From Pyronema omphalodes (taxonomy: Eukaryota; Ascomycota; Pezizomycetes; Pezizales; Pyronemataceae): 64,000 nt of DNA. The position numbers and the translations under genes are program-made. The stretch is taken from the NCBI GenBank assembly GCA_024516155.1, contig JAJJXM010000034.1, forward strand, positions 124,001 to 188,000, read 5' to 3'. Positions 35,817-47,721 of the stretch are shown piece after piece. The notes under the pieces were generated by a model. It saw only the letters and a list, made by a program, of their open reading frames with translations, was not told the origin of the DNA and did not search any database. Positions within the stretch are counted from its first letter, which is position 1, and each line of letters starts with the position of its first letter.

Positions 35817-38046
35817 TATTGATCAGTCTGCGTCTGTGTTGCCAACGCCTTGTTGTGTGTCGCGAGACTCGGGCTCGTGGAACGTGACGAACATCGCGGG
35901 AATCTCAGGTAAATAGATCAGATAAAAGTACACGCAGCTGCGTGATCAACTATTGTCTGGTTGCTGCTGCTCTTTCAACTGCGCCACAGAGTTACGCGTC
36001 GAATGAAGATTGGTAGCGAAGGTAACCATGGAGGGGAAATCAATGGAACGGCCTGCCGATTGTAATATCCCTAGGGCGGAGATCTCGTTTCGAATGCAAA
36101 GAAGGGAAGTGGAAGCTGTTCATCAGGGTCGAGGGGCAGGGTTGGCGTGAACAGCCAGATTAACCCACCAACCCCCACTTGCCGAATGCGTAGGATGACA
36201 TACTGAGTACACACGACAACAAGACATGAAATGGTGATTCAAACCAATTGTTATTATTGTAAAGTATTTGAGAATAGTATGTTTTTTTTTTTGTAAAAGC
36301 TGAATATCCTCATGTAGCCCCCAGCTGATCAACAAAACACGTAGCATCCTGATCATACTATCTCACGCCGATCTTGCTCCAAAAGAATCATAATGACACC
36401 TGTATGTTATCCTGCAGATAGAATTCGGTCTCCATCTTCAGTAATGCCTAGAATGGATACTTTTAACAATATTATTAATAAAGGTCTTGGACTCCACTTA
36501 TGTTTTCTTGGACTTTGCAAAGGTATTTCATGATCTTATTTGTTGAAATTCAAAGAGCAAACCACAGTATATATTGTCACCCATTCCTTTATAATTCCTT
36601 GGCACTGGTCTACGAGGATGTCTATCAGCACATCACCTGTTGATCGTTACGAAATAAAGCCAGCATAGCCGATCAGGCTGTGACACTAGGTAAGTATCCG
36701 GAGCTTCGAAGATGGGGCTCGTGCTGGACAGGTAGAGAACATGAATGGGGAGAGGATGTTGAAGCTTCCATGCTCCTCGGATGAGTACATACTCGCTTGG
36801 GAAATTGGGGGACGAAATAAGGTGTACGGGCATCAAGAGTAACACATGACAGGCTTCAACTGCTTGGACGAAGTACTACACGACTGTTTGGGAAGGAGTG
36901 AAACTGGGTGGCACAACGTACCCGTGCTCAACGAGCCCTCCGCTGGTCCTTGGTAGAGCTGAGATTTTGGGTGGGTACATATGGCAAGAAACTTACACAC
37001 AAAATTGGGAGTACTGTAGAATGAAAATGGATGATACAGCATGCTCGCAAGGTCTAGGTTGGGCGGAATCCAGCCTTTGGCTTTTGGCCATTGGGTGAGT
37101 ATGGCACCATACATAGCAGGAAAAATTCGCTAAAAATCTGGGGGCCAAAATAAAGATGCACGGGAACTAAGGGTATCGAGTGACACGGCATTTTCAATAC
37201 CTTCAGGCTCAGTAAAACCCTGCCCATGGAAAGAGAGGTTTTAATGTAAAGTAATGAAGTACATTTCTTACAGTTTGCCCTTTATTACTCTAATTTCATA
37301 ACAAACCAAGTAATTTCAGGCAGAATAAGAAAGCATTTATCATTCACAAATCCCGTTTAATCTGCATTATTTCTTCTCGCCACCAGGAGGGTAGTTAGCT
37401 TGGCGGGTGGGCCCGGAGTGATACATTGTGATACAACGTGACTCAATGCGACGTTACAATCCCGGGGCAGGTGGGGTCCCGAATAATGTACGATTGACAA
37501 TGGGGATCGTCCACATTTCTTTCACATTGCGTTCACATTGCGTTATGCGTATGGACACTTGTCCGGGGATCGGTTGTTAACGGTGTCGATATGAAGCGGT
37601 TAACGACCTATGGTCATGTAACGGCTATGGATTAGCTCGAAAGATATGAATTGAGATTGGTAAAACGTGATCGATTTGAGAACAGATGGCAAAATCATGG
37701 CAAAATCATGGAAGACTCATGGCAGATCCATGGCAGGAATGCAATATGCGTGGTGGCGATGAAATTGTACCGTAATAATTCTTAAGAGGTCATCAATTAT
37801 GGAATTTCTAACTATCGTAGCAAAGTAACAAGTCAAATATGGCCTAGATAATAAACGAATGCCACCAAGAATCATGATTTATTCCCTTCTGTCATAATGT
37901 TTTGTTTACTTCTCTCAAAGAATGGGTAGAATAAACTGAAATAAATAACTTAAAGAATGTAATAGCTTTTCATTTTTAAAAATAGATATACAACTCCAAC
38001 CAAATTCAACCCCTTCTTCATCAATGAACAAGTCTTTTTTACTCCA
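35817..38046. other. intergenic region, no supported gene
   Basis: The first few hundred bases right of 35816 should hold the promoter of the minus-strand DUF3405 gene. The remainder is AT-rich with no convincing frame; short repeats of the ATGGCAAAATC type occur at 37686-37730. The right end is the 3' flank of the small cysteine-rich gene. Confidence 0.55.
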
Positions 38047-38458
38047 TTAGCCCCAAAAGCACCTATTGTGTCTATTACAATGGAATGGGAAACAACAGCC
38101 AACTCCTTTTTGACACTCCGTGAACCAAAATCTGCATGTAAAAATCCCCTATATTGCAGTCAGCAGCTGAGTTCAAAAGCTATTGCTAATATCGGAATAC
38201 TTTGGGGCCAGAACTTACATTTCCATTCCCATTTTCACATGAAGCCAATGTTGAATTTGTGGCTAGGCATAGTTTTTCTATCTCCACGGCTTTGGCAGTT
38301 TTGTTGGCTAGGATGGCCTCAATGCCTTTGGTCATTTGCGAGTCTTTGAGTTCCGCTAACAATTGCTGATTGGTGTTTGAGATTTCTCCCACTGATGGTT
38401 GGCTAGGAAGAGCCGTGACGAAAGCGACGATGAGGAGGATAAAAAAAAAGAAGTTCAT
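38047..38458 (-). CDS. small secreted cysteine-rich protein, two exons
   Basis: Exon 1 is 38458-38219 and exon 2 is 38148-38047 on the minus strand. The 70-bp intron has a perfect GTAAGT donor, a CTGAC branch site and an ATAG acceptor, and joins in phase 0 to give 113 residues. Residues 1-17 are a classic signal peptide (MNFFFFILLIVAFVTALP). The mature part begins with a helical, cysteine-free stretch containing an NKT and an NST sequon, then a compact C-terminal half with eight cysteines at 64, 74, 85, 92, 98, 99, 104 and 110, pattern C-x9-C-x10-C-x6-C-x5-CC-x4-C-x5-C. Reading through the donor gives only 90 residues with two cysteines. Six of the eight cysteines come from exon 2. Even number, adjacent CC and small size fit a disulfide-stabilised secreted protein such as many fungal effector-like or antimicrobial-like proteins; no known family is recognised and no activity should be assumed. 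It is transcribed divergently from EMC1. Confidence 0.75.
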
Positions 38459-39333
38459 GATTGCTGGAGAGATTTGATGACTTCAGATATAATGAAGATT
38501 TCAAATAACTGGTAGAGTTCTGTGAAATTTCTAACGAACTATGAGTGGGGGGTCCGCTGGCTTTATGCACTGCCTTGGGGAGCTTAGAGGTGATTAATGG
38601 ATAGGAATTATAGTTGCATTGAAGTAAAATTCCTTCAAAATTCGCCACAACGCTTCGGTATTCGTTTTCAAATCAGTGTGCGTTGTGTTAACTCCGCCCA
38701 GATCACCTACTAAACGTTGTTATGTGAAATATGTACCCAATATCAAATGCGAACATGACAAGTAACGGTAATGTTTCATTCTGTTCGATTCCGCTGCATA
38801 TTTTTCCAGAATCATATACCAACAACGCTGAAAATCTGCATCGAGCCGAACCGCCCCCGTTCATCAATACCAGCTTTCTTAATAACCGGCCCGAATGCGG
38901 CAGGAGGCCAGGTACTTATAATCCCTTAATCTCTCAAGATTTTCATATATTTTTTGAATTATCACAAGCATCCGGTTCGTAAGGAGCACCCCTACCCGAG
39001 AGGAATCAATCTTTGCGATGTATGTCAGATTCCAATCACTAGATATCACTCGACTTTCCAAATGCGTATGTTCTTGAACTCTTGGGCAGCAGTTAGAAGT
39101 GACCAGAAACTTAAGATGAATCCCTGGGAATCGATGCCCAAAACTCAAATTTGCTTGAGCTATCACGTTGCGTAGCCGGAGCTACCCTCTTGGTTCCGGA
39201 AACCTTGATTCACCTTGCTTGGGCGATTCGCGTCGAAGCTCGGGAAGCTTGGCACGGCTCACCGAACTAGGCGAGGCGACGTCTCTTCAAACAGATCCAT
39301 CTGTCTGTCTTTCGACGACCATCAACGAACGAC
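38459..39333. promoter_or_regulatory. divergent intergenic region of the cysteine-rich gene and EMC1
   Basis: These 875 bp separate two genes that point away from each other, so both promoters must lie here. The EMC1 side, from about 39,170, is GC-richer with CT runs, as expected for a housekeeping leader; the side near 38,459 is AT-rich. No gene is supported within it, although short frames occur on both strands. Confidence 0.55.
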
Positions 39334-42200
39334 ATGCGTTTCTTTTCGGGGGTCCTACTACTCCCGTGCTTTGTCGCATCTGTCCTAGGAATCTTCAAAG
39401 ACGATGCTTACCATACCGATTGGCATATTCCCTTAATTGGCCCAAGTTTGCCAACTTCTACTTTCTTTCATCAACCTAACCCGGACTCAAAAGCTTCGTT
39501 AATATACTCGCTTACCGACCGTTCAATCCTCGCCGCGATTAACCCTAAGGATGGTGAGCTGGTTTGGAGGCAGCAGCTGAAGCAATCGGCGGTCAATGTC
39601 GCGCGTGCTGGTAATGGTGTCGTGGTCTCTGCTACTGGAACCAGTGTTTCGAGCTTCCACGCCGGGAATGGAAGATTGGTTTGGGAGAACGCATTCTCTC
39701 AGAATATCGTGGACTTGAGAATTACCCCAGCCAACAAGGTCGCGGTTCTCTTTGCGGATGGAGTTGTGAGGTTATTGGACGACAAATCCGGCGATGTCGC
39801 TTGGGAGTGGAGAGAAATGGACAGGTGTGCCAATGACGATTTGGTCTGTGCTTATGGTGATGCTAATTTCTTGCGCAAAACAGCACCGATGTTCCTTTGT
39901 CGCTTCACGTTACCAAGTCTACTCTTATCGCCGCTTCCCAGTCCCTTAAGAAGCTCTGGGTCTCCAATATCGATCTCGCTACCGGAAAGTCGGCTTCACC
40001 TACTACCCACATCTCTACCACTGCCGATATCCCCGCAAAGCACCAGGCTCACCATGGCGATGAGCTTCTTAGCTGGACCGAGGAGTCTGGACGCACCTTG
40101 AAGTTTGCAGCTTTGCCTTCCACTACACCTAACTCCGTCGCTATCCCCAACGATGTCGTTGAGACCGTCCTCTTGTCGTCCAGAGAAAACGTCGTTGTAC
40201 ACTTCAAGTCCCACGGCGAATCCTGGGCTCACGTCTACAAGGTAGACGCCAAGGGTGTTGCTTCTGAGGTTTACACTGTCCGTCCTAGACTTGGAGCTCA
40301 CAGTGCGATCGCTCTCAACTCTGCCGGTGACAAGACCTACCTTGTCTGGACTCTTCCCAATGGAGAGACTGTTCTCTACGACGTTGCAAAGGAGGAGGCA
40401 TTGGCGTCATACACTCTCACCAACGCTACCGAGATTGAACCAAGACACTCCGTCTCCGAGGTTGTTCCCCGTCCCGACGGAACTTCCTTTGCTATCCGCA
40501 CTTTCGTCTCCTCCGCCGCCCACGGATTTGTTGGTGACAGCCACCTTATCCGTAATGGAGAGTCGGCTTGGAGCCGTAAGGAGTCTTTGGTGTCGGTTGT
40601 TGCCTCTACTTGGATTGAGCTTCTTGATCCCTCTACCGAGGAAATTGTTGAGGAGCTTGATGCCGAGACTCATAAGAGCGTTGGTGCTGCCTACGTCCAT
40701 CGTGTTACGCGCCACATTAACGAGCTCTCTGTGTACGGACCTGCTTGGATTCAGGCCCTTCCACAGAGAATCCTTGGTGGTTTCGTTAACAAGGGTACCG
40801 AAATGCCCACTGGAAAGTGGAGAGACTTTTTCGGATTCCGCAAGTTTGCAATTGTCGTCACCGCCGAGGGAGGAGTTGCTGCCATTGATGTTGGTAGAAA
40901 CGGAGAGGTTGTCTGGCAGGCATCCTTGGTGAATGCCGAAGAGAAGTTCCAGGGAGTCTCCGGAATTTACGAGGTCCGTAAGGGTCACGTTGGAATTGTT
41001 TGCACTGGCGGATCCTACGTCGAGTACAACGCTTTTGACGGAATCGAGGTGCTCAAGCAAGACTTTACTGGTAGCGTCCTCAGAACCGCTCAAGTCGATA
41101 CACAGGGTGGAAAGAAGACTATTATTGCTTTACTCTCCAACAACAAGGCAATTGCTCTTCCCATGGGAGTTGAAACCGAATTCGACTCTGTTCACCTGAC
41201 TGTTAAGGACTCCACCCGTTCTGTCAAGGGTATCCGCGTTTCTCCCAACCTCGTCTCCAGCCCCACTTGGACGTTTGTCCCCCCAGTTGGCGAAACCATC
41301 ACTACGATTGAGGGACGTCCCGCCCATGATCCTGTCGCCTCCATCGGTCGTGTCCTCGGAGACCGTTCAGTCATGTACAAGTACCTCAACCCTCACATGA
41401 TTGTTATTTCCACTGTCAACCCTACTGCTGCCACTGCATCGATCTACCTTATCGACTCTGTTTCCGGTTCCATTCTTCACTCTGTCACTCATGCAGCCGT
41501 TGATGTAACCCAGCCTGTTGTTGCCACCGTGTCTGAGAACTGGGTTATCTACAGCTACTTCTCTGATGAGGCAACTGAGGGTACCGCTAAGGGATACCAT
41601 CTTGTTGTTTTAGAGCTCTATGAATCAGAGTTTAAGAATGATCGCGGATCTCTTGAGGATGCTGATGAAGTCTCTTCCTTCAAGGGAGCTGCAAAGCCCC
41701 ACGTCTTGAGCCAGAGCTACGTCTTCCCCAGTGCTGTCGATGCTTTTGCAGTTACCGTCACTAAGCAGGGTATCACTTCTCGTGATATCCTCGCACTCTT
41801 ACCTGGAACCCAAGGAATTTACAGTATCCCTAAGCGGGTCCTCGATCCCAGAAGACCCGTTGGACGTGAGCCCGATGCCGCCGAGAAGGAAGAGGGATTG
41901 TTTATTTACACTCCTGTTATCGAAATTGATCCCAAGGCTATCATCTCCCACAAGCGCAAGGTGATGGGATTGAAGAAGATTGTAACTACTCCTTCTCAAT
42001 TGGAGAGTACCTCAATTGTCTTTGCATACGGAGGTGATTTATTCGCAACGAGAGTTGCACCAAGCTTGGCCTTTGATGTTCTTGGAAAGGGATTTGGAAA
42101 AATCCAGTTAGTTGCTACTGTTGTTGGTTTGACTATTGCGAGCTTTATGGTTGCTCCTATGGTTAGGAAGAAGCAGATTAATGCTAGATGGAGCTTGTAG
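39334..42200 (+). CDS. EMC1: ER membrane protein complex subunit 1 (EMC1)
   Basis: Exon 1 is 39334-39824, exon 2 is 39884-42200; the 59-bp intron (GTGTGC donor, TGCTAAT branch, CAG acceptor) joins EMD to S-TDVPLS and gives 935 aa, in the normal size range. A signal peptide (about 1-19) precedes IFKDDAYHTDWH, the conserved start of the mature protein. The lumenal part is a PQQ-like beta-propeller with GELVWRQ, GRLVWEN and GDVAWEW blades. The C-terminal third carries the EMC1-specific domain (YVFPSAVDAFAVT, GTQGIYSIPKRVLDPRRP). One transmembrane helix (about 905-924) is followed by RKKQINARWSL. EMC inserts tail-anchored and multipass proteins into the ER; EMC1 is its largest lumenal subunit. 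Codon use is strongly biased towards C-ending codons. Assignment is secure. Confidence 0.96.
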
Positions 42201-43445
42201 GGACGGTAATGAAGGAATGATTTTCGAGACACCTAGAGCGTTTTTTTGTTATTTGTTTTTGATGATAAAAGATGATGTATAATAATAACTTGGGTTTTGG
42301 TTATGAACTTATTTGATGTCTGTTTGCTGATTGATTGTGATTGGGACGCGCGTAGATTAACCGCAGCCAAGATGAGAAGGGCAAATGTTATTCCGCCCCT
42401 TGCGCGGAAGCGAGCAGAGTGAAATATGTATTACTCCGGATAATCAATAATTAGATGAGGCTTGCGTGTATGTGATATTTCTCCAAGTGCTTTTATATTT
42501 TTGATTGATTTTTAATCAAGAATTGACATAATTCTTGACGCCTTTTTACGCGCGGAGAAATGAGCCCTGCATTCCTATGATATCATGGCTCCCGGAATAA
42601 CTCGGACTTGTGCAGCGCGGCGCGAATCAGTTGCTTGGCTCGGTACCAAATTTAGCTGTTTGGCGTGCAGCTTTCGTTTCTGACTGACGGTCTTACGCAT
42701 CTTGCAACCATATCTCCACCTCCATCTCTTCAGAACTTTCCTCCGATGGACTATTTTTCCAAATTTCCATACGTCGAGACGCCTCGAGCATGACGTCAAT
42801 TATATTTAACGCGTCTTTCCACACTCAAGACTTACGCGGAGTAGGGCTGTGCATGCCATGGAATCGCAAGGCTGAGCTCTTTTGTCTTGTCCCGGGGATC
42901 CCGCCTCTCAAACTCCTCGCTTTCGATTTCTCGCTTTTCCTCAAACATGGCGCTCGGACGGGGATCCACTCGGAACTACTCCGGATTGTGCACTTTGCCG
43001 GGATAGGTGCAATTGATAGCTCTCCAAGTCCCGTGATGGGTTTAGTTTTGGGACCAGTTTCGTGATGGTTTGGCTTTTTCCTGTATGTATGTATGTAGCA
43101 ACGTTGCGGGCGCAGAACATACAGTGCATACATATACACTCTATGCACCATACATACAGCTTAAATGCAGACCTGCAGCATCACAAAAAACAGAGACATT
43201 GCAATTTTATTTCGGGTACCGAAATCCCCAATCAGGCTTGAGAATTTTGTTTCAGGATTTAGATTCTCGCCCTTTATTATCTCTTGCCGTGCTGGACAAG
43301 AGGGGTTGATCAGAACAGGGCGTTGAACAAGACGAAACACAAGACTGAAGAGAGAAGAGGGAACAGGGTGGGTCTAAAGTACACAACCAGCCACCGTCAT
43401 TAACCATCGGTAACAATAGTACCGGCTACCCAAAAATCTCCAAAG
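42201..43445. other. intergenic region right of EMC1
   Basis: This holds the EMC1 3' flank, then AT-rich sequence and a small GTAT/ACATAC-rich patch near 43,083-43,160. Overlapping frames on both strands have no motif. I see no gene. Confidence 0.55.
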
Positions 43446-44121
43446 TTGCGAGTTGCGCCACGCCTTTTCTTCAAAACAAACGCCCTGTCGAAACTGTTTA
43501 CCCGCAGCTACCAACAGCAGCAGGAGAGCCCAGAAGACTCAAGTCAGCCCGGTCAAGAATCATCACAGACAGCCCGGTCAAGAGAAAACAGCCCTGTCAA
43601 GATACACAGCTCAAGCATCGCTGACCATCAACGCGCGCGCCCACTCCCGCTGCTATTCCTCGCGAGCGGCGAACCAGCTGCCCATCCACCCCCGCCAATC
43701 ACTTTCCAGAAACCAACCTCCAATTAATTTGTGAGCCGCGGGAATAAAGTGGTGAAGCTAGCCGACGGATCATCGAGCATCGCATCGCATTCCTGGGGAC
43801 TTGTCTTGCTACCTTGCGGCTGCTCGACATTTAGTCCATAACGAACCGACCACCAATTTGTGAATTATCCTATCTAAAGCATAACTGAACCCTCCACTAG
43901 AACTCTACTTGTCCACCGACCCGTCATTCACTTGTCCCGTCGCATCCACAACCCACTCGAACCCACCAACACATACCGAAGAGACACCCAAAAGTCTAAA
44001 GTGCACTACACCCACAAAAATCCTGCTGTCCAATCTACACCAGCCGCACGTCATTGCTTCCTGCCCCAACTACGGCCAGTGCACTCCTACAGCTGGGTTT
44101 GCCGGAACATAAAGACCCACT
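43446..44121 (+). promoter_or_regulatory. promoter and long leader of the Inn1/Fic1-like gene, with upstream ORFs
   Basis: The sequence changes at about 43,440 to a C/A-rich composition typical of fungal leaders. It contains several open frames: two overlapping 93-codon frames (43446 and 43453), a 67-codon frame at 43909-44112 that stops nine bases before the main ATG, and a 79-codon frame at 43932-44171 that overlaps the start codon. If these are in the mature leader they would lower translation of the main frame; they could instead lie upstream of the transcription start or in a leader intron. Confidence 0.45.
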
Positions 44122-47100
44122 ATGGTCCGCTTCGGCATCAAGGAAGCCCATGCGGCGGGCATATACAGTGACATGACGAGCGACGGACCTGTTATTGGGA
44201 CGCTTGTTGTTGTGTTGGATCGCGCTGTGAGTTACCTCATCTCATGTCAATTAACGGTCGATGCTAGCTACAGATTTGGCTGACAACGCATCGGAACGAA
44301 TTGCATACTACAGAAAAACCTTCCCAACAAGAAAAAGATCGGAAAGCAAGATCCATATGCGGTTGCTAGACTAGCTAAAGAGGCGAAGAGAACGGATACG
44401 GACGTGAGGGGTGGACAGGTGCCAAAGTGGTATGAATTGGCTTACATTTTTCGGTGAGCGAAGAGGCGATTATAGTGGACTAATAACCGTTATGAATTAG
44501 GGACAAAGAATTACGGTTCCCAGTCCGTGACTCCCCGGATTATAAAACCCTCAAAGTCAGTGTATTCAACGACGACAAGCGAACGGATCTTATCGGCGAG
44601 ACTACTATACGACTGGATGGAATATTAGTACCTGGTGGAGGAACAGACGACGGCTGGAGAAATTTAACTTGCAAAAACAAATACGCTGGAGAAATACAGG
44701 TGGAACTTACGTTTTGGGATTTACGACCAAAAAGAGAGAAACCAAAGGAGCCTAAGAAGCTACCGAGACCTGTAATGAGCTTCGAGGATAAGGCCCCGGA
44801 GCCGCTACGGAAGGTTGGTGGGGCAAGAGAAATGGGACAGCAGAGAGTGACGGTTACTAAGAGACGACCACTCCCTGAACAACCAATCTTGAGGGACAAC
44901 ACTTTGGTAGATGAGCGGAGGGAGAAGGAGAGAAGGAGGGAAGAACGGAGAAGGATGAGGGAACAAGCACAAGGACACCCGCAACCACGACCCCATTCGT
45001 ACCACCCCCAGGTAGATCTAAGGGATCAGCACTTTCAGGAGCCTGAGGATTATCAGAGGCCAAGTCGGCGCAAACAAAATGGAGGCGAGCAATACAGCAG
45101 ATTACCGGAGGCCAATAGGCACAGTATGATCGACTTGTCAACCATGCATCGACAGAACATGCAGATGGGCCAGGATTTCTACGGAGGGAGACAGGAATTG
45201 TACGACAATGGTAATTACATTCCAAACGGAGGATATGGACATCCCGAGGACTTCCAGGACTTCCAGGACGACCAATATGACCAGGCACCTCCACCGCCAC
45301 CACCGGCTCATAGGTCTTTTGGAGATAAAAACTCCAATATGGATATGCATGGACAGTATGAACAACAAGAAACGGCGTTCCAGAGGCAACTACGACACCA
45401 CCAGAGTGTTCCGGCACTACCGCAGCATCCCATACAGCATGATCAGAGCCTGAATTCCCGGCAAATAGCACATCTTCACCAGTTTCAGCAGTTGCACATG
45501 TTGGAGCCGAAGTTTCCGGATGCCAAATTTTTGCACCATCCAACTCCTCAGCTTCCTCCGGCTGGATACGACCCCCTGGCATATGACGACGAACCCCCGC
45601 CATTGGCCCATGTTCCTACACCTGTCAGTTCCACCCCGAGCTCGCGAGATGGACCTCCACCACCTCCGCCACGCCACCGTCAACTGGTAGTACTACCTAG
45701 CCCCGTATTGGACGAGCCAAATTGGGACAACCACAGGCCGAAATCAATGGCGGAAGAGCATGGACTACCGTCCTATGACTCCTTGGCAAAGTTGGAATCA
45801 GGTCGGCGGTCGTCGTTTGACGTCGCTCAGGGCATGAGTACAAGCCTTCCATTACCACCCAGTTTGATACCGGGTATTGACCCAGCGCTCTTAGACGATG
45901 TTGCTCTTGAGCAACAAGGTCGGTATCCTCCATATACCACACAGCCGCTACAGATTGAAGCTGCCGCCGGGCCTTCATCAGCATCTGGTAGCTCGCTGCA
46001 ATCGAGACCTAGCAACAGTACCAACTACCACCATCCTCAGGTCGAAGACGCACGAGATATCGGGATCTACCAAGATAATCGGTTTTCCCATTCTCAGGGA
46101 CAGCTTCAAATTGAGCAAAGCAACATCCAGCGCAAAACCCTCCCCCGGGTTGCATCATTCGTTAAGCCAATTCCTATCCACTCTGAACGTGATGTTGCAG
46201 TTCCGGCTATCAACGCTTCTCAGACTGCTATTCGCAAAGCCTCTGTTTTGAACCTTCGCAATACTGAGCGCAAACCCGTTCCTTCTCCCACCCCCGAGCC
46301 TTACCGCCAGCTTACCGGAACTCCCTTCGGTCCTGACTCCTACGACGCCATCAATCCCAACCCTGTCGCATCCCTCGATGCACTTCAAGGTCGCATGCCA
46401 CCTGAAAAAATGATTAAACCCGGTTCTAACAAGGTGTACGATCCCTCCGATGTTCTCCCTCCGGAGTCATTCGCTCCTGAGCCAGAGGTCAAGAAGCGTT
46501 CTCCTCGGCCTCCCCCTGCGGTTCCTGTAGAACACCGACGTGAGCGTATTGGTGGTAGTGTTTCTCCCCAGCCCAGTATGCCAGGAATGTATCCACCACC
46601 TTCTCCTCAGCCTCCTCGCAGTCCTAGCGGATTTAGACCCCCGCCTGTGCCGCAGAAGCCAGATAACTTTAACCGCGGAGAACTTAGAAGGTCAGTCCGT
46701 GGATCCAAGTCAATGGCTGCGCTACCAAGAGACAAAAGTTTGGGGGATAGATACTCGCAGGATATGAGTGGAGGAATGGTTTTGTATGATCCTCAGAGTG
46801 AGTGGGAGAGGGAGCGGCAGCTGGAGAGGGAGCGTGCAGAGTATGAGGCCAGGGCTCTCGTACCGATGGGATACCAGCAGTCGCAGTATGGTGGAGCGTC
46901 GAATTATTCTTCAGGTTATGGAGGAAGTCAGTCTACCCAGAGACCCAGGACGAGTGGAGGAATGGAGGTTGGATATTATGGACGCCCACAGCAGATGCAG
47001 CTTCCCCCGGTGCCCCCGCCGAAGTTGCCAATGACTGTGCAGCAGGGCATGGATGAGAATGCGGCCTTGAGTCAGCAGTTGAGTTTAATTAGTATTGGAG

Positions 47101-47192
47101 CAGATCTTGGAGGTGGCATGAGAGGAGGTTATGGAGGAGGAATGGGAGGGGGAATGGGAGGAGGAAGAAGAAGGAGGGATACTAGGTGGTAA
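44122..47192 (+). CDS. C2-domain septation protein, Inn1/Fic1-like, three exons
   Basis: Exons are 44122-44226, 44314-44429 and 44501-47192, giving 970 aa. The C2 domain needs all three exons: GTLVVVLDRA-KNLPNKKKIGKQDPY, then VPKW-DKELRF and KVSVFNDDKRTDLIGE (about residues 24-140), with acidic residues in the usual loop positions. The remainder is disordered, Pro/Gln/Arg-rich, with several polyproline SH3 ligands (QAPPPPPPAHR, DGPPPPPPRHR, PPPVPQKP, LPPVPPPKLP), an Arg/Glu-rich stretch and a Gly/Met-rich tail ending in RRRRDTRW. Inn1 of budding yeast and Fic1 of fission yeast have the same plan, an N-terminal C2 followed by PxxP motifs that bind Hof1/Cdc15 and Cyk3 at the contractile ring during septum formation. 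This protein is much longer than either yeast protein. The domain call is firm, the orthology probable. Confidence 0.82.
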
Positions 47193-47721
47193 TGAGGAAT
47201 GATGGGATGCGGCACCATGAACATATTCAGCGATTTTTTTTCGGGCGTGTAAAGTGATATACAGTCGGCTTTTTCTTTAGGGCGTGCTTTTTAGCGATTG
47301 TGTGTGTGGCCTTTTGTTTTTGTATTTCAATAGGAGAGTTGGGGGCGGCGTTGTTGTATTGTATACCAGGTGTGTATAAATATTAAGAAATGAGATTTCA
47401 TGTGCGACGACATAGACTTCATTAATATTTTGCTTTTTTCCAAATTTCTGTAACCCCAAGACGATTTATATAGTTTCCCGGAATTAGTAGTTGAGTAATC
47501 GTAATCATCACCTCCGCTTGCCGCTGCGGTCATCCTCCTGAGGTTCGTCATGGCGCACAGGGTTTCATCATCAATTCTCACCCCTTCACTAGTGTTGCTA
47601 GCGTCTTGGCCGCATCTCGTGCACGAAAATTCCACCAAAAAGTTCGCGAAACTCCCAGCGCGACGTACAGAACCTCACCAACCTCGACGTTCGACACAGC
47701 GCAACCACCACCAACACCACA
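47193..47721. other. intergenic region between the C2 gene and UTP15
   Basis: It comprises the 3' flank of the C2 gene (T-rich to about 47,440) and the GC-richer promoter and leader of UTP15 from about 47,500. The last 30 bases before the ATG are CAACCACCACCAACACCACA-like, a typical unstructured leader. No gene is seen. Confidence 0.6.

Noticed and set aside
39996..41093. Long frames opposite to and out of frame with EMC1 (up to 228 codons).
   Set aside because: Shadows of strongly biased EMC1 codon use; EMC1 motifs fix the true frame.
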